Shown in pieces: positions 1-15,500 of a DNA stretch of 64,000 bases. Every line of letters starts with the position of its first letter. Position 1 is the first letter of the stretch. The position numbers were made by a program, and so were the translations under genes. The DNA is from Sipunculus nudus (lineage: Eukaryota; Annelida; Sipuncula; Golfingiida; Sipunculidae), in the NCBI GenBank assembly GCA_026874595.1, contig CM049307.1, forward strand, positions 76,358,643 to 76,422,642, given 5' to 3'. The notes beneath the pieces were generated by a model. It was not told where the DNA came from. It made no database searches and saw nothing but the letters and a program-made list of their open reading frames with translations.

Positions 1-548
1 ATGCATCCAAACATTTTATTTTAATTTTAGTAGAAATTAACCAATATGAAGCTCAGCCACTTGCACATTCCTTTCAAGGAAAATAATATAATACTTTGAA
101 GAAATTTCCTTCTTTTTGTTGTGTCACTATTTAGCAAAGCAAGTCTGTTATTATCATGTTATCCCCTGATCAAATAAAATTTTAATACAAAATATAAAGA
201 ACATTGTCTGTTGCCCAGTAGTATTCACTTTCTTTAACAAAATCTGTGTAAACCAAAAATATATAATAAAGAAGTATAACAAATTTGCCCTCTTGCAATG
301 ATTTCTGAAAAAAGGGCCTGAGAAACTTTTTTTTGAGAACTTTTTTTGGCCTTACAGTAGTACAGAGGTGTCATTGATAACATTATTAAAACCTTGTGTG
401 ATAGTATTGTGATTTAGCATCTCATCAAATGACCAAAATTAATTTCACCCTTGGCTTGGAGAGCATGTTGAGTTGTCATGAATTAGTTGTGAATAACGTG
501 TCAGATTTTTATTTATTTACAAGATCATGTTTACACTTTTATTCACAG
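1..548. other. Upstream intron of the VWA3A-like gene
   Basis: This AT-rich stretch precedes the first exon I can identify, which begins after a TTCACAG acceptor at 541-548. I see no exon or recognisable repeat in it. An open frame that starts at 429 runs through the acceptor into the exon, but its first 40 codons are not protein-like. The missing N-terminal part of the gene must lie before the window. Confidence 0.6.
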
Positions 549-3500
549 ATTTCAACAGAGGTGTCAAAGTTACCACAGTCTCGGTTCCTGCCCCGTCCAC
601 CAGGTCATGAGGATCCTCTCAGGATAGAAATGCCTAAGTTCCAGCCAACCACATCAGTCGACTGGCTGTCACAACACGGGCTGAAAGGTCAGTGTCTTAA
701 CCATAGCTGTAGTAGCATGATAAAAAATGAAGAAAAAAACATGTCAAACATGGGACCAAATTAGTGCACATGTGCAGTGATGTAGGACTTTGGTCCAGAC
801 TCAAATCCACTTTTTTTCAGGAATTCAGGCTCAGACTTGGACTTTATCCTCGACTCAGACTGGGACTGGGAAGTCAGGCTTAAATAAGGCCAGTCCAGTA
901 GAAAAAACAATGGTATGTGAAAACCATGGTCATAAGATTATAACAAGACAGACTGTATTATGCTGTATTATATGCTGTATTTTCTCTGCACCAAGAGAAA
1001 AGTACAATAAAAAATGAAATTAAAATACATATATGTATTTTGATATATAAAAATACACATGGTAATCTCAAATGTTTATCTTAAATGCTTTTAATAACTT
1101 TTTTTCTGGACTCAAGTTGCAAAAGACATGGACTTGAAGAATGTGGTCTCACACACAGACTTGCATTTAAGTGGCTAAAACTGAAACTTGCACTCTTGAC
1201 TCAGCTATTGTGGACTCAACTTCAGCACTACACACAGGGAAGGATGGCAAGCTAACAATGTTCATCTCACATACACTGAAATATAGGTCAATCATGGATC
1301 ATGTTATAATTCAACATGTTTTTTTAATACATATATTAAGATATATGTATATTTGCAGCAAGGAGACTGGATTTGTACCAAGTCTTGGCACCCAATGCTT
1401 TCTCATACAAGGAAGAATTCATCCCTGTCATCAGAAAAACTGTCCAGTCCCAAGTCCATGAGGTTAGTATATTGACATTATGTGAGCAGGCTTTCTCAGG
1501 GGTTGAAACTAAATAGGGCCATCATGACCAAAGCCTGTATATTCATATATTGCCTGAAAAGCTTCATGCCCAGGTGGTGTGCAGTATCTTTTCCTGTGTT
1601 GAGCAAAGCCCCATTATGTATATTTTGCATACAATCTTATTTCATGTCCTTTGATCAGCATTTATAACATTTTTATAGCATACTTCTGTTAAAAAGAAAT
1701 TAAAAAAACTTTGTTTTCTTGAAAATAATGTTTTTTTTTTCACTTTGGATCATTTTTTAAATATTTCACTTCTTATATAATTAAAAAATGTGGCAAAGGT
1801 TGTGATATTTTGTCTTTATTAATTAAATGATTAATTGTAAAATATTTCTTCATAGAATTTCTTAGTTATATATTAATTTGGCTCGCCATCACATTATTAG
1901 ATGAGAGAATTTATACATTAACATATATACTGCTAAAAGGTTCACTGTTTATTTGTATATTGTACTTTTTTAACCAACCAAAATGGAGCATAATAGAGGG
2001 AAAGCTTTTGTACTGTAGCCTAAATATACCTCATAACAGATTACATAACTGTTTTTTTGGCTTCAATTCTTGATAAGATCATATAGGAATAGAATCACTG
2101 GAATGTTTCAACATTAGGCATATCTTGACCTTTCTGTTCATTCATTGTCTCCACCAGATGTCACTCTCTCTCACTGACCATGCAGGTGTGACTTTCTGGT
2201 GGACACTGTAGCAATAAGAGCATGTTTTTGCACTTTGACCAAAGTTCTGTTGTTTGTTTGGTTGCGCAAAAGGCATTTTAGCGCCCCGGTTCAGGGCTTT
2301 GGTTGGACCAGCGGTCAGACAAAGCTGAACTGAGAATGGTTGTTGGTTCTGTGCAGACAGAATAATGTATTTAAAACTCTCATACATAATACACCTGTGG
2401 ACATGGCCCTGAACAAGTATAAATGTACTTGGGCATTGAGTGCAAATGGGTTGAAACACACTCACTTCAGGGTCATCTGGTCTTGAAAAACACAACAGGG
2501 AAAAATAGGGAAACCCAGGAATCCCAACAACTTTTTTCATTAAAAAAGTCTGAATATTACGAAGCGCTAAAAATGTTGAGTGTGATTTGGTTATTTCAAA
2601 GATGCAATTTTGTTTATGACCAAGTAGTATTTTAGTGCAATCTAGCAACCAGATTCTGTTCACAACCAAACAAACAATTCGCAAAAATGCACCCTAATGT
2701 TGACCTGTTTGTTACCTGGTATCTGTGTTATCTGGAATTAAAACATTTGTCAGATGTATCAAAATATACATTTATGCAAACAGTTAGTGCTGCAAGACTA
2801 ATTTTATGTGTCACACATATAGTTCAAACTGGAACATTATTTTTCTCTTGTTTTTTCCTGAGAACAGAAGGCCATGACTCAGTTCCAGTGGCATGATGGG
2901 TCCATGAAGAATGTCCACGTGGACATGACTCAGCTGTTTGAGTATCAGAAGCAACTCGGGGCAGCAGTCAAATTGTTTGAGAAACGCATTGATTGGTTGT
3001 CTAGCAACAGCAGGAAGATCTTTGGTACCATCACAGAAAAAAAGTAATGTCCACATTTGATCTCTTTAGTTTATTTATGCACTGTGTTGAATAAGATATC
3101 ATGGACAGCAATTAAGTTCAGTGCGCCTTCTATCTGAAAAGATTTAATTTGTGCTTGTTTATCAATTTTAACAACTTATGCAAATGTTGTGAATTCATTA
3201 TTTTCCCTTATTTATCTTCATGATTCAGTTATAGTCTACATAATTTCTTAAAAAGAAATATGCCAATTTAAATCATTTAAATTATGCTAATGTATTGTTC
3301 TTAAATACACACACTGTTCAAGTCTGTCACTCAACTGTTTTTTTCATCTATTCTGCAGAAAATTTTCTGATACAAGTTTTACTTGCCTATTCTTACAGTG
3401 TTGTGATCGTCGTGGACCTGTCTATCTCCAGTAAGAACTACCTGGTTCACATCCAGCATTCACTGAGGCTTCTTCTGGAACAACAGATGGCAAACAAGGA

Positions 3501-6500
3501 TTACTTCAACATTGTAGGGTCAGTGCTTTATCTTTAACAGATTAGTGTAAAGCCTGAATATAGTGTATATATGATCTTACCTTGAAAGTATTAATTTAGG
3601 TTATTAAATTGAGTTTTGATTCTGATTACTTTTTTTCTGATTGGTGAATTCAAGATTTTCCCTAATAACTTTTGTAATAAGTAATCAAATTAATAATCAT
3701 CAGTATTATTCAAACATCGAAACATAAGAATAAATGTTAACAGTTATGTTATAAAAAATTATTATTTAATAACTTATTTATTATTATTAATATATTTATT
3801 ATTACTATTATTATTATCATTACATTGTTATCATTGTATATATTGTTGATTATGTTTATTTGGTCTTTATATTGAAATATACAGCTTGCTAATCAAAGTA
3901 TTTGTTCTTGTTCTGTGAGGTCAAAGATTTCCTTCTTTTACTTTGTCTGTGGTCATAGTTTGTCTGAAGAGTTAATATTGATTGATGTGATTTGAACAGG
4001 TTTGGCAGTGATGTACATATGTGGAAACCCACCATGGTCAAACCCACACCTGAGAACCTGCAGGCTGCATGGAGGTAAGTAGTTGGTAAAATTTGCAAAT
4101 ACAGAAGTTAATTTAATCTGTTATAGAGGTGTACTTTTTCATGGCACTGAGGTTTTATTGGTTGATATCATAGTGTTCTACATCTCTACAAGGCAGGGAG
4201 TAAACATTTTCTGGCACAGCCTTCTCTCTTGTAGAGGGGGGTTCTCTTCTTGCTAGTAAATGGGTGTTCTCTTTCTCAGTGCTAAAGACTTCTGTACAGT
4301 GATTTTACTTCCTGCTGTAGGCCTAAAGCAATTCTCTTTGAAATAATAAAATATTTTAACTTCAGTGTGAAAGGTTTGTATACTGCAAGACATTGTTAAT
4401 GATCTTAATCAACAGATATGAATGGATTTTCCATCAGAGATCAGAAATTGCTTTGACCTGAATGCATAAGTTATTTAAGACCATTTCTAAAGTTTTTTTT
4501 CTCTATGAAAGGGGTATTAGTGTAACCTGTTTAGAGATGTGATAGATATAGCTGTATTTGTATATGTTTGTGACTTTAGGTGGATTCTGGACCTCCAGTG
4601 TGCAGGGAGTCGTAACTTCCTAAAGGCCTTCCAGGTGGCAGTAGAGAATGAACAGCAAATCAGCCACAATGTTGGTAAGTTTGTGTAGACAGATTACTGT
4701 ATTTAGTATCAGTGTGGATCAACTTCTGCTAACAATAGTTTCTGAAGCTTTTTGTAATTATAGTCACTATGAATGATTTGTTGAAGAGATTGATCAGTCA
4801 CAGTAGCCAAAAGTGACCAATAGTTTGTACCAATTGAGACTACACCTAGAATAGTTTGTTCAGTTCTAAGTAATAATTATTTTTTGTAACTCTGTAACAT
4901 TTAGTCTGCAGTTACCAAGACTGAACAGTTTGGATAATCTGTTTAGTCATTAGTTGCTTATAATTTAGATTACTGGTATATATTTATTTAATAAGGTTAT
5001 ATATTTATTAATATTATCTATCATTAATATTTATTTATTATGTAACTGTTCCTGCTTCATGAGCTACAGTGTTAGTTTTTTAGACATATAACATAAAAAT
5101 ATATTTTGAAAAATCATTTAAAGAAATATGATACAGTGTTGGCAATACATTTTCTCTGTAGAAATTATCATTTTGTATATATTTTCCTGTGACACAAATT
5201 TTTTGTAATTACTCATAGAATCACTTTGATTTACAGATGTAGAGGGATTGTACCTTTTCACCAGTGGTATTCCAGACCAGACACAAGATACACTCTGTTC
5301 ATATGTTGAGGAAAACACAGCTGGAAAGGTCACACGCGTTCACGTCATCCTGTTCAATGTGGACGATTATGACTCCCATGGTGCTATCCCTGGTCGCTAT
5401 GCCAACATCACAAAGACTGCAGAATGTTTGAGGAATTTGGCTCACTGTAGTGATGGACGCTTCCACTGGTTCAGGGAGACAGGTAGGCATATTTCTAAAA
5501 TAGAATTCAGTTTAACAACTGGCATATTTATACTCTTACCATTTTAAAATTACAAATTGGGAGATTCTGTATAAGTAAGAGTAAAGAAAGGTACCTTGTC
5601 TCGGCCCAAGACTGTTTATTCCATCTTTCACATTTAGGGTCACCTACCAATAGAGGAAATTTCCTATTGATTAATAGGTCACAAGGTCAAAGTTCGAGGT
5701 CACAGGATTGTCCTTGTAATTTTCACACTGACCAGGCTTTCAGTTTAATAGATGCAGTCTAAATATTCCCCTGTTGGGAGGGAGTGCTCCACTTTGGGTG
5801 CCCTTTTAAATTTCATGAGCAAATAATCTTAGTTTTATGAATATATCTAATAAGGTTAATAGTAACCAATAGCATCATTATTGAATGCCCTTTGTAATTT
5901 CAGGTATAATTGAAAGTGATGACATTGCTGATCTCACAGGGGAGATAGACCGTGGTATCAACTTCTCAAAAAAATGTGCAATGCTGGTGGACTCTGTCAA
6001 GAAGAAATATAACATTGTGAGTGTAAATATATTTGTTCTGGTTTTACTGGTGTATGTTGTTATGCACTTAATACTTTTGTCTCATCCGTGCAAATCAAAT
6101 TTCATTATGCTTAATAATATATCTTGAGTCTTTGGCTGGCTTTACTTGACAATCAAATCATTTTGAAACTAATTATGAGGTGGAAAAGTATGGAGTTTAT
6201 TGGTAAACATGTTAGACTTCAGCCTGAGAACAAATGGTCGCTGTTTCAAAACCTGCCAGTTTTCGAAAGTCAGAGTGGGGAACTATTAAAACAAATCTAA
6301 TGTCTTCATGACAGGTAATTTTTTAGCCCATTGCATGTAAAAGTTGAAATCTAGAGGGCTTGATAATAACATAGCCTCCTTATTGTATGGTTCATATTTA
6401 TTCAGTACAAAGTACCAACAACAGGCCATTCACCTAAACAGGAGACAGGAGACATTACTCAAGTCATCGCATGTTAGTTAAATTATCATTAAAAAAATAT

Positions 6501-9500
6501 GGATGGGATGATTGTTTTCTTGAAACACTAGTTATATTCTGTTACTTAATAGAGCATCTCTTTGCTTAAAACAGTTCTCTGTGGAGGACTGGCTAATGCT
6601 ATTATGCCAAAGGGCATTCCTCCCCTAGGATACAAAGGCACCATGAATATGATATGGCTGCATTAAAAATTAATGTTAACAGCTAGGAGAAAATGGACAG
6701 TAACAGACCTTCCTGGCGCTTGGACACTGCTGAAGGCTCTAAGGAATCCCAGGCTTGCCACCCTGAAGGAGAGTTGCTTGGAACATCAAGCTGATCACAG
6801 GGAGCGAAGCAAAGAACAATAGAGAGTTTCTTATTATAAGAAAATGCTTTGTGCTTGTTACTCTTGTAAAGTTTTTCATATAATTTAACTGTGAATACTC
6901 ATGAGTCTATATTAGAACTGTGCAGACATTATTTTTCTATTTCTTTGTAGGACTACGGCTTCATGGATGAACTGAAGATGCTTCCATCCAGCCCTGTTAA
7001 CTCAGCCCTGCCACCAGCTCCAGTCATGAAAGCACTGCCAGCCCCAAAACACACTGCTCTATCACAGCAACGCCTGGTAGGTATTACATATAAAGAGGCA
7101 TAGTGTACCTGTATTAAAGATCTCTGAAATTATTTGAATGCTCACGGTCCCCCAATGTACTCAAAACTTGTGAAAAAACTTGGAATCTTTTCTGATGCAA
7201 CTGGTATCTGCATACATTGCAGCATTTTATGATGGTTGTGACACTGTGTTCTTTACTTTGGAGAAATTTTGTTTGGTTCTAAATGTACCAGAGAAATGAC
7301 AATAATTGGACCATTCACCAATGAACCTTTGGTTAATCTATCATGTATAAAAGAAACTTTGAAAATTGATCTTGCAGTGATACTCTGGTAGATTGATCAT
7401 GCACTAACAAAATTTTGGTTAATTGTGTATGTACATATTACCTAGGCTTTACAGTATTCGTTTATATTTTGATCATGTTCTATTTTTACTGTTTTTTTCT
7501 GTGTAATTTTTTAGGCTCTTGCTGACTCTAAAGAAGGGGAGGAGGGTGTACTGCGATCCCCCCTAAGTCGACCCAGCAGTGCATCTCGGTTAATAGAGCG
7601 TGATGATGGCAGCAATGGTCAGTGGGTTTTTTAGACTTATTATGCTGCTTCTCACTTTAGAAACCAGTGCTTCATTTTGCTATATTTTTCAATCCACAGT
7701 TTGGAGATTTCAACATTTTTAGTTTATTTGCATTATATTGGAATTTTTTAAAGCATTTCCAGGAACATTCAATTTTTTAATCATAAAGTTTAAGGATCTG
7801 AAGTATATGTTGTTAATTTAGGCTAAATTTGTATTAAACAAAATCATAGATAAAGATCTGATTTGTTTATCACAAGTTTATATGTAATAATGTTCTTAAA
7901 TTACAATTAAACATGTAACATTACCCTCAGTTTGATTTAATATTTTGTGTCATGTTTACAGTCCTTTTTAGCACAGCAACACAGTAGTGTTTCTGATTCG
8001 AAGCAGTTTCATTGGTGATCAGTCATGTATCATTAATTGTTTTGAGAACATTTATTTAAATGGTTTAGTTGTTGATGCCTAGGTGTAAAAAGCCTTATTA
8101 TAAATGTTATGAGAAGTCCTAGTAAATATTTTTTTCTTATAGGTAAAAGACCCCAGTCTGCTAAAGATCCCATGCAAAGGGTTAAAAAAGGGTCGAGAAA
8201 GAATGCACAGCAAGCATACTTCTTCACTGAGGAGTCCGGTAAACAGCAGGCTGTTGGTAAGTAGTGACACCTGGTGCTGAAAATATGAATTATTTGTCTT
8301 ACACATTCTGAGGTTAATGTATTGTCTGCTTGAGTGAATTTTAGATTATGTCTGACCCTATGATAAGATGTTATCATTGCCATATTTATGAGTATGACTG
8401 GTTATGATCTGTGTAAATCCTTGGGTATAGGATAGTGTATTAGCGTGGTGGTTAATCATCAGTGCCACCTGTGGGGGGTTTACTAAACTAGTGATCTCCA
8501 AAATGTTCACATTTTTCATGATATTTTAAAATTTAACCCATTGACATACACAATTTTGTCTTTAAATCAGATAGATATCTAATTCTGCATGTTTATGTAG
8601 AATATTATGAAAAATCTAGTGGTAAATTTTCTAAAATATGTTACTTTAGTTTCTCCCTCAGTTATCATATAAAAACCCACCACAAGTGCCCATTTTCAAC
8701 TTCATATATTACAAAAAAAATCACATTGATCCCCCCCCCCCCCCAAATTTTATTTCATAATTCTACAAAGTATTGCATGTAGATATCATGTGCAAAATAT
8801 CTAAGAAATTCCATTAGTAGAAAAAAGTGTCAAGTTTCCCCGTAACTGAATCTCAGAGATTAACAGGTTTCAATAACACTTAATTTAAAGATCTGTTAAT
8901 CATAACCTGAAATTGCACATTAATCCTAATACAATAGTAATGCAACTGAGCACAGGGGCTGTATCTTTAAATAACCATAGAAAAAAGAAGAATAATTGTT
9001 TCCTACTGTACTTTGATAAATAAAAAATTGACAGAGACATTGTTTCTCAATAAAACCCTATGCCTTGTTCACACCGTTACACATCAGAAATTCATACACA
9101 GATGTACCATAGAAGGAGAATCTGTGTAGGATTGGACTATTCATTACATTAACAAATGACTTGATCACCACCAGAGAGTGACCAGCAGTGAGCCCCCAGC
9201 TCCCTTTGCAACCTCCTCTTAATTTAAAGAGTAAGACAAATGAATGTAAAACTACATTTATGTTTATTTTAGGGTCTGTTTATTCTGAATTTCCTCAACA
9301 AAAGTCTGTCAGGAAGACAATCAAAATGGCCGCCATCCCCGACAAGGAGGACCAGGCCACCACCAAGGAGGTAGGTGGTTTCTATAGCAACCATTCTTAA
9401 AGCTGGCATTAACTGTCATACTGATAACTCCTTGTGACTAGACTTGCTTAATTTGATTACCTCCAACACACACACACATAGTATTTAATTAAGGTCATAG

Positions 9501-12500
9501 GTGCCTGTTTATATTTGAAAAAATTATTAATTAGTATGTGCATCATTTATGGAACCTAGGTTTTACTGTCTGTCCATTCAACTTATTTTGTTTACTGTAT
9601 AATCTCGTTTTTTTTTCTGGATACATTTTGTTGGTTCAGTTCTTTCCTCATTTGACAGCATCATGGTTAATCTCTCAACCTACATTATATATAATGTTTC
9701 AACCTTGCTGGATATTCCAGTCTGGAGCCCAATTGTCAAGTTTAAAGACTGGGCCATGTATCCCAGGTGTTACCCTGGGCCAGCCAATCCTGGTTTCAGC
9801 ACAGTGCCAAGCAGGGCTCTGTGAAAGTGCTCCTTATTAATATTACAACTTAATGTTTAGATTTTTACCAGAATAAAAGTATATACATAGAGGCAACTTG
9901 AGGGTGAACATACTTCCTTGAAAATCTTGTAAGTAATTAAAACTGACAATTAATGGCAAAAGCACTTAAAAATAACACCTTTTCCTTTGATGGTAACTTG
10001 AAGTTATAAAAGAAACATCCACTTTCATAATTTTTCCCAAGAGTAAGCCAGTTAATCCTGTGCATTTGTTTTATGAAGCACTTTCTGAGGTTTGCATTTG
10101 GTCTGTGTGGAAGTTGTTTTCCAATAACTCCTTGTGTTAAGAAATAAAGAGGAGGTGAAGTATTTGACACAAAACCTTAAACAACTGTAAATAAGCCAAA
10201 AAACAATGTTAAATTGGTCATTTAATGTCATGTAATATACCAACCTAACAGTTTAAAAACTCTTTGTTGGATATCCCTTTATATCTCCATGTTATGCATG
10301 CTGATTTTCTTCACCTGTTACAGTGGTTGAGGTTGTATAGTCTGTCTAAGCTCAAACTGGACCTGACCAAGATGGTGTCCGGGCCGGACTGCAAACATAT
10401 TGGAAAACCAGTGTCTACACTCAATAAATTAGTGGAAGCAAGGTGAGTTGCAGTATTAATCTGAAGAACAACATATTCTATAGATCTTTATAATATCATG
10501 GTTTGAGATTTTATTGTGGAGATTTTACGGATACAGTGGGTTTTCAATTATCATGAAATCTTTTCCGACTTTGTCTGCAATTGTTGGTGGTCCTTTCACA
10601 ACAATTTCGGTCAATTTGAATTAAAAAAGTCCTGCAATAAACTTCATGCATTTACTTGGATACAAGGCTATTTTAAAATCTTGAACAGCAAAATGTATGG
10701 CAGCAGTCATGCATGATCATTGGCCACATTACTTCTTGACACATGCAGAATGTTTTTAGGACTAACACATCAAGGAAGGGAGCGAGAATAATACAGTAGT
10801 ATGAGTTGTATCTTTGGGTAAGTTGGCATAGCTAAAAGGAAAGTCAGTATTTCAATTAAAAATCTTCAAAAAATGTAGAAAAAATTGATGGTTGAAGTAT
10901 TTTTTTATCGTTTTGTGTTTGACAGGGCATGCAATGTGTTCCCAACAGTCAACGTTGGGGGAACATGGAAGCATCTGCAGCTGTTACCACGGGAACTGAA
11001 AGATTACGAGGAGCAGGTAGAGAAAGTGCTGAAGCGTTACCTCAAGAGGCTGCAGTGGTTGCTCAGTGGTAAGGACTGGCTTCTCAACACTAATATGCAG
11101 ATTGTTTTCATGTTTTCTTATTAATACATTATGTTCGTTATTTAGCAATAGAATTAAAATATTAATCTGCTTTTTATCACTAGATTTATTAAATTTGAAA
11201 AAAATTTCTTGCTTTTATGTTCATCATAACAGTAAATCACTATATTTTTCATATTTAAACTTCTTAAAATTATATGAATTATAATATCTGCACATGAAAC
11301 ATCAAAAGTGCAGATATTCATCAACATTTTATTTTTATTTCTGAATCATTATGTAAAAAATGAAAAAAAAACTTGTGCATATTGTTTAATTTATATTTGC
11401 AATATTTAAATCAAATTGAAAGTTAAGTTTTAACTTGTAATGGAATGGTTGTTTAGACTGACATCATCGACTTCAGACTATGAGTAAGAATTTGCTACTT
11501 TCATGAATAGAATGCGCAACATCTTTCATCAATTTCTTATTCTTTAGAAAAATTTTTAAAAATTGCAAAAAAGTGAACACAAGTAATTACAATAGACACG
11601 TACATTATCTTTGTTATTTACAGGGAGTCGCCGTGTGTTCGGCACTGTGGTTGAGGGTAAGTGTGCCATCTTGATAGATACGTCGGGTTCAATGGAAGCA
11701 CACATGGATGAGCTGAAGAAGGAAATGGCCTCTCTGATCTGGGAGCAGTTATACAAATACAGGGTCAAGTGAGAGCTCTTCTTTGTCATACCAATAAAAA
11801 CGTTAATGTACACAAGTAGTTTCACTGCAGGATGCCATCAGTGTAAATTTAAGTATTAATAAAAAAAATCCTGTTTAGTCAGAGTACATAAAAAAAAAAG
11901 AACTGACATCTGAGGTTTCAATTAGTAATAATTTAATTCTCCACAGACTCTTATGTATCCTACTTATATAAGGGACATTTAAGTTTTGTGTAAAATATAA
12001 TAAGAGCATGCATACTAAAGTCCCATGTCTAATGTCTTCAAAAATGTTACAAGTTTATGAAGTAGTACATCTGTTTACAGAGAATCCCTGTTTAGATGTA
12101 TTCAAGTACCCTGTACCCATTCTGTATTGAACTCATGGTCTATAGGATACTGCAAAATTAAGAAATATAATTATGAAGTTCATGGCACATTTGTGGAACA
12201 TTGAATATTTATTGTCCCTTCCAATACATAATTTCCTGAATCCTAACTACATATGCTTGTTTAACTGATAAAACAATCATTTAAGGTTGACTGTAACTTA
12301 AATATTATTGGAACATTTCAAATTATTAAAGCTACATTCTTCCTCACAGGTTCAACCTGATCAGTTTCTCAAACAAATCTGAGTGCTGGTCACCGAGCCT
12401 GATGGAACCGAGCGAGGAGAACTGTCATGACGCGGTGCGCTGGACGTCCATGCTCAAGGCTCATGGGAACACATGCACTTTAGAAGCTCTCAAGGTAAGA

Positions 12501-15500
12501 GGCTTTATAAAGTCATTTAAATTTGAGGAAATACTCTCTTCTATATATAGAGACTTTACATAAATCAATGAAAACATTTTTAAAGTTTCTTCAAAACTGA
12601 ACCATAATTTTGTCATGTCTGTCATTCTTACTGTAAGTGAATTGAATTTCCTGGGACATACACATAAATTCATAAATGGTTTTACTTTAAGTAATTTCTC
12701 TGTAAGGAAATTTTACATAGCATTAATTTTTGTCAAAGGCTACTAGAAATGAAGTTCCCTACATCCTCTGAGGCAGAAAGATGAGTGTCATGTTGCAATG
12801 TTATCATTATTAATAAATCATATGTTAATTGATGGCAAGAATAAATTTTTTAATTAACATCAATATCTTGTGCAATTTTTCACCTGCTATTTTTGTCAGT
12901 TATAATCATTCAAATTCAGTGGTGTAGAAATTTAATTTTAATCATAACTAATATGTCAAATTTTGTTGAACTGGTTAGTTTGTCATTCATTTACTCACAT
13001 TGTTAAACTGGATGTTTAAACTTGTTTGTGTTAATTATCTTTTACTTTTCTTCTGCATAGATGGCATTCTCTGACCCTGACCTTGATGCCATCTACCTCC
13101 TGACAGACGGTAAACCTGATAGTAGCACATCTCTGGTACTGAAGGAGGTAGCCAAAATGAACTCTGAACGGAGAGTGACAGTCAACACAATCTCATTTAA
13201 CTGTGAAGACAGGTAAGTTTACAAGGAAGATTTCAGGAGTATAAGATGCATTGTAGTTTTAAATCTAGATAATGCTCACTTCCAGATGCAAATTTGTGTA
13301 TTTGAATTAGAATAAATGAAGTTATGTTAATTTACTGTGATTATTATCAGTAATTTACTTTTATAAACCTCATTTTTAGAGCACCCATCTTTTCTGTGAC
13401 AGTTCAACATTATCCTTACCCTAACAATATACTTTAAAATATTAATATTAATAGAGGTTCATATTTTGAACAATTAAAAGTAAAAAACAGTATGGTATAA
13501 TATGTAATGTCATGTAATATAATTCAGTATAATTCAGTATAATTATGTTCAGCATAATATAATATAATGTAAAATAATATAAAATTGTATAGCATGACAT
13601 GACATAATAAAATATAATTTTGTTAATTTTATTAATAAGATATCCATGGAATTTTATGAGTCATATTGCAAAAACCAACCTAACCTTTTGATAATTTCAT
13701 AAAATATAAATTATGGTATTTTCATACAACAGCACAGCCAACAATTTCCTGAAGATGATGGCAAAGGAAACAAGTGGTCGCTACCATCGTTGCCATGGTG
13801 ATTTTGATGCTGATATGTTTGCACACAAATTGCTGACTGAAGGATTTGACGACAGTGAGGTAAGTCCAGATCAGATAAGGATGAAAAGTACCTTAGCAGG
13901 TGCAACTGAGAATATGCAAACATGCCAAGCTTCCTGAGTTGAAAGCAGTTCCTGAGTGCAGTAAGTAAAGTATTGCCTTTCATGATGGAAGTTAACCATT
14001 GCTTTTCCTGATTGTCTGCAGTGTAATTTTAGAAAGTAATAATGTCCTTTCTAAGTAACTGGATAAGTGCTCAGTTTACAAGTGAGTTAGTGGAAAGTTA
14101 GTTTCACAAACTTTTCACTGGTGGTGAACAATATATGTACAGTCAGACCTACATTTACAAACTGTGGTTGGCTTTATGTTGGTTAGGGTTCAAATATGGA
14201 ATATCAGCAAAAGAAACATTATGGCAAAATAAAGCCTTTATGTATAAGGTGCTTCATCAACATCTGGCAAATGATTGATATTATATTCTATAATAGATCT
14301 TTTGTGTTACTGATAAATGAAATTTTAATATTATGAATATTATCATGTTATCTATCTGTCAATATTGAATAAGAAATTCCACTGTATCTGTAAATCGGGT
14401 CCTCAATATTTAAGATTATGAAACTTTTGTGGGCATATTAAATAATTCATATACTATATCTATATACAAATGTGTAGGTTACTGTATGGTTTGATCATTT
14501 AAGTGGAAGCCTTATCAAACACAGAGAATATGAAAATCACAAAAATTTAACCTGCAAATTATGAACCTAACCACAGCTTATTGTCAGGAGCTGCAAGTTA
14601 AAAAAAGAAGTTCAGTTGTAATAGAGTAGTATTAGAGAGGGGTTCACAATCTGGACAGTCAAGGGGTAAAACACTTGACTCTCTCCGCTGGCGACCCGGG
14701 TTCTATCCCCGGCATGGCTATGAGAGTGGGCTGTAATGACTCATCTAAGGCTGATGGTTTTCTCCCGGATTCTCAGGTTTCCTTCATCTCTGGACACTTA
14801 ATGCCAGCCAACACCTAAGATATGGAGAGTGCCTCAGTTAGTTAAATAACTATTTGTATAATCCATGGAAAATAAATATGTTGTTACGGGGCGACTTAAA
14901 GCGGACCGAACTTGTTTTTGCTAGCGAAGCGGTTGGTGCGCCGGACTTGTGCGCCACCAACATGGGTTCGAATCCGGGATCGGCCCATTGTTTTCCCCTG
15001 GGCAATTTTTCTTCATAACAATGTTTATAAAAAGTTTTTAATTGTTTATAGACTACCTCAAATGTCCATAATTGAGAGATGTCTCAAAAGGGGGGATTTT
15101 TGCTTAGTTTGAATTTTGAAACAAGCAGATGAGGTGAGCAGCACAACAGAATTCTTCATTATTAGTCTAAGAGTTCAACAAAATGTTAAAAAAGTTGGAA
15201 TCTAGATTTATTTTCTTATTTTATTTCAGTACCCACAGCTCCCTGATTTTGAAGGAGATGATCTGAAGAGGCTTGGGACAGAGATTACTCAAGCTCGACG
15301 ATTCCTTGTACAAGCCAGAACCTACAGGTGAGCTGACAATAGGAATACTAATCTCAAATTACAGTATTGTGGTTCTATGCTGTCAGTGTGGTCATGGTTT
15401 TGCTTTTTTTCCAGTGCAATGTTTTGCTCCTTCTTGTATTCAGATTATTATTTTTATAGTGAATTTTCCTGTATTTTTGGCCATTTCATGTAGAAGTTGA

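Noticed and set aside
429-764. Open frame with an ATG at 429 as the start of the VWA3A-like protein
   Set aside because: The frame crosses a clean splice acceptor at 541-548 and runs past a donor at 688. Family length shows that several hundred N-terminal residues are missing, so 549-687 is an internal exon.
14886-14995. Functional tRNA gene
   Set aside because: A and B boxes are present, but no acceptor-stem pairing or clear anticodon arm could be drawn. A tRNA-derived repeat fits better.
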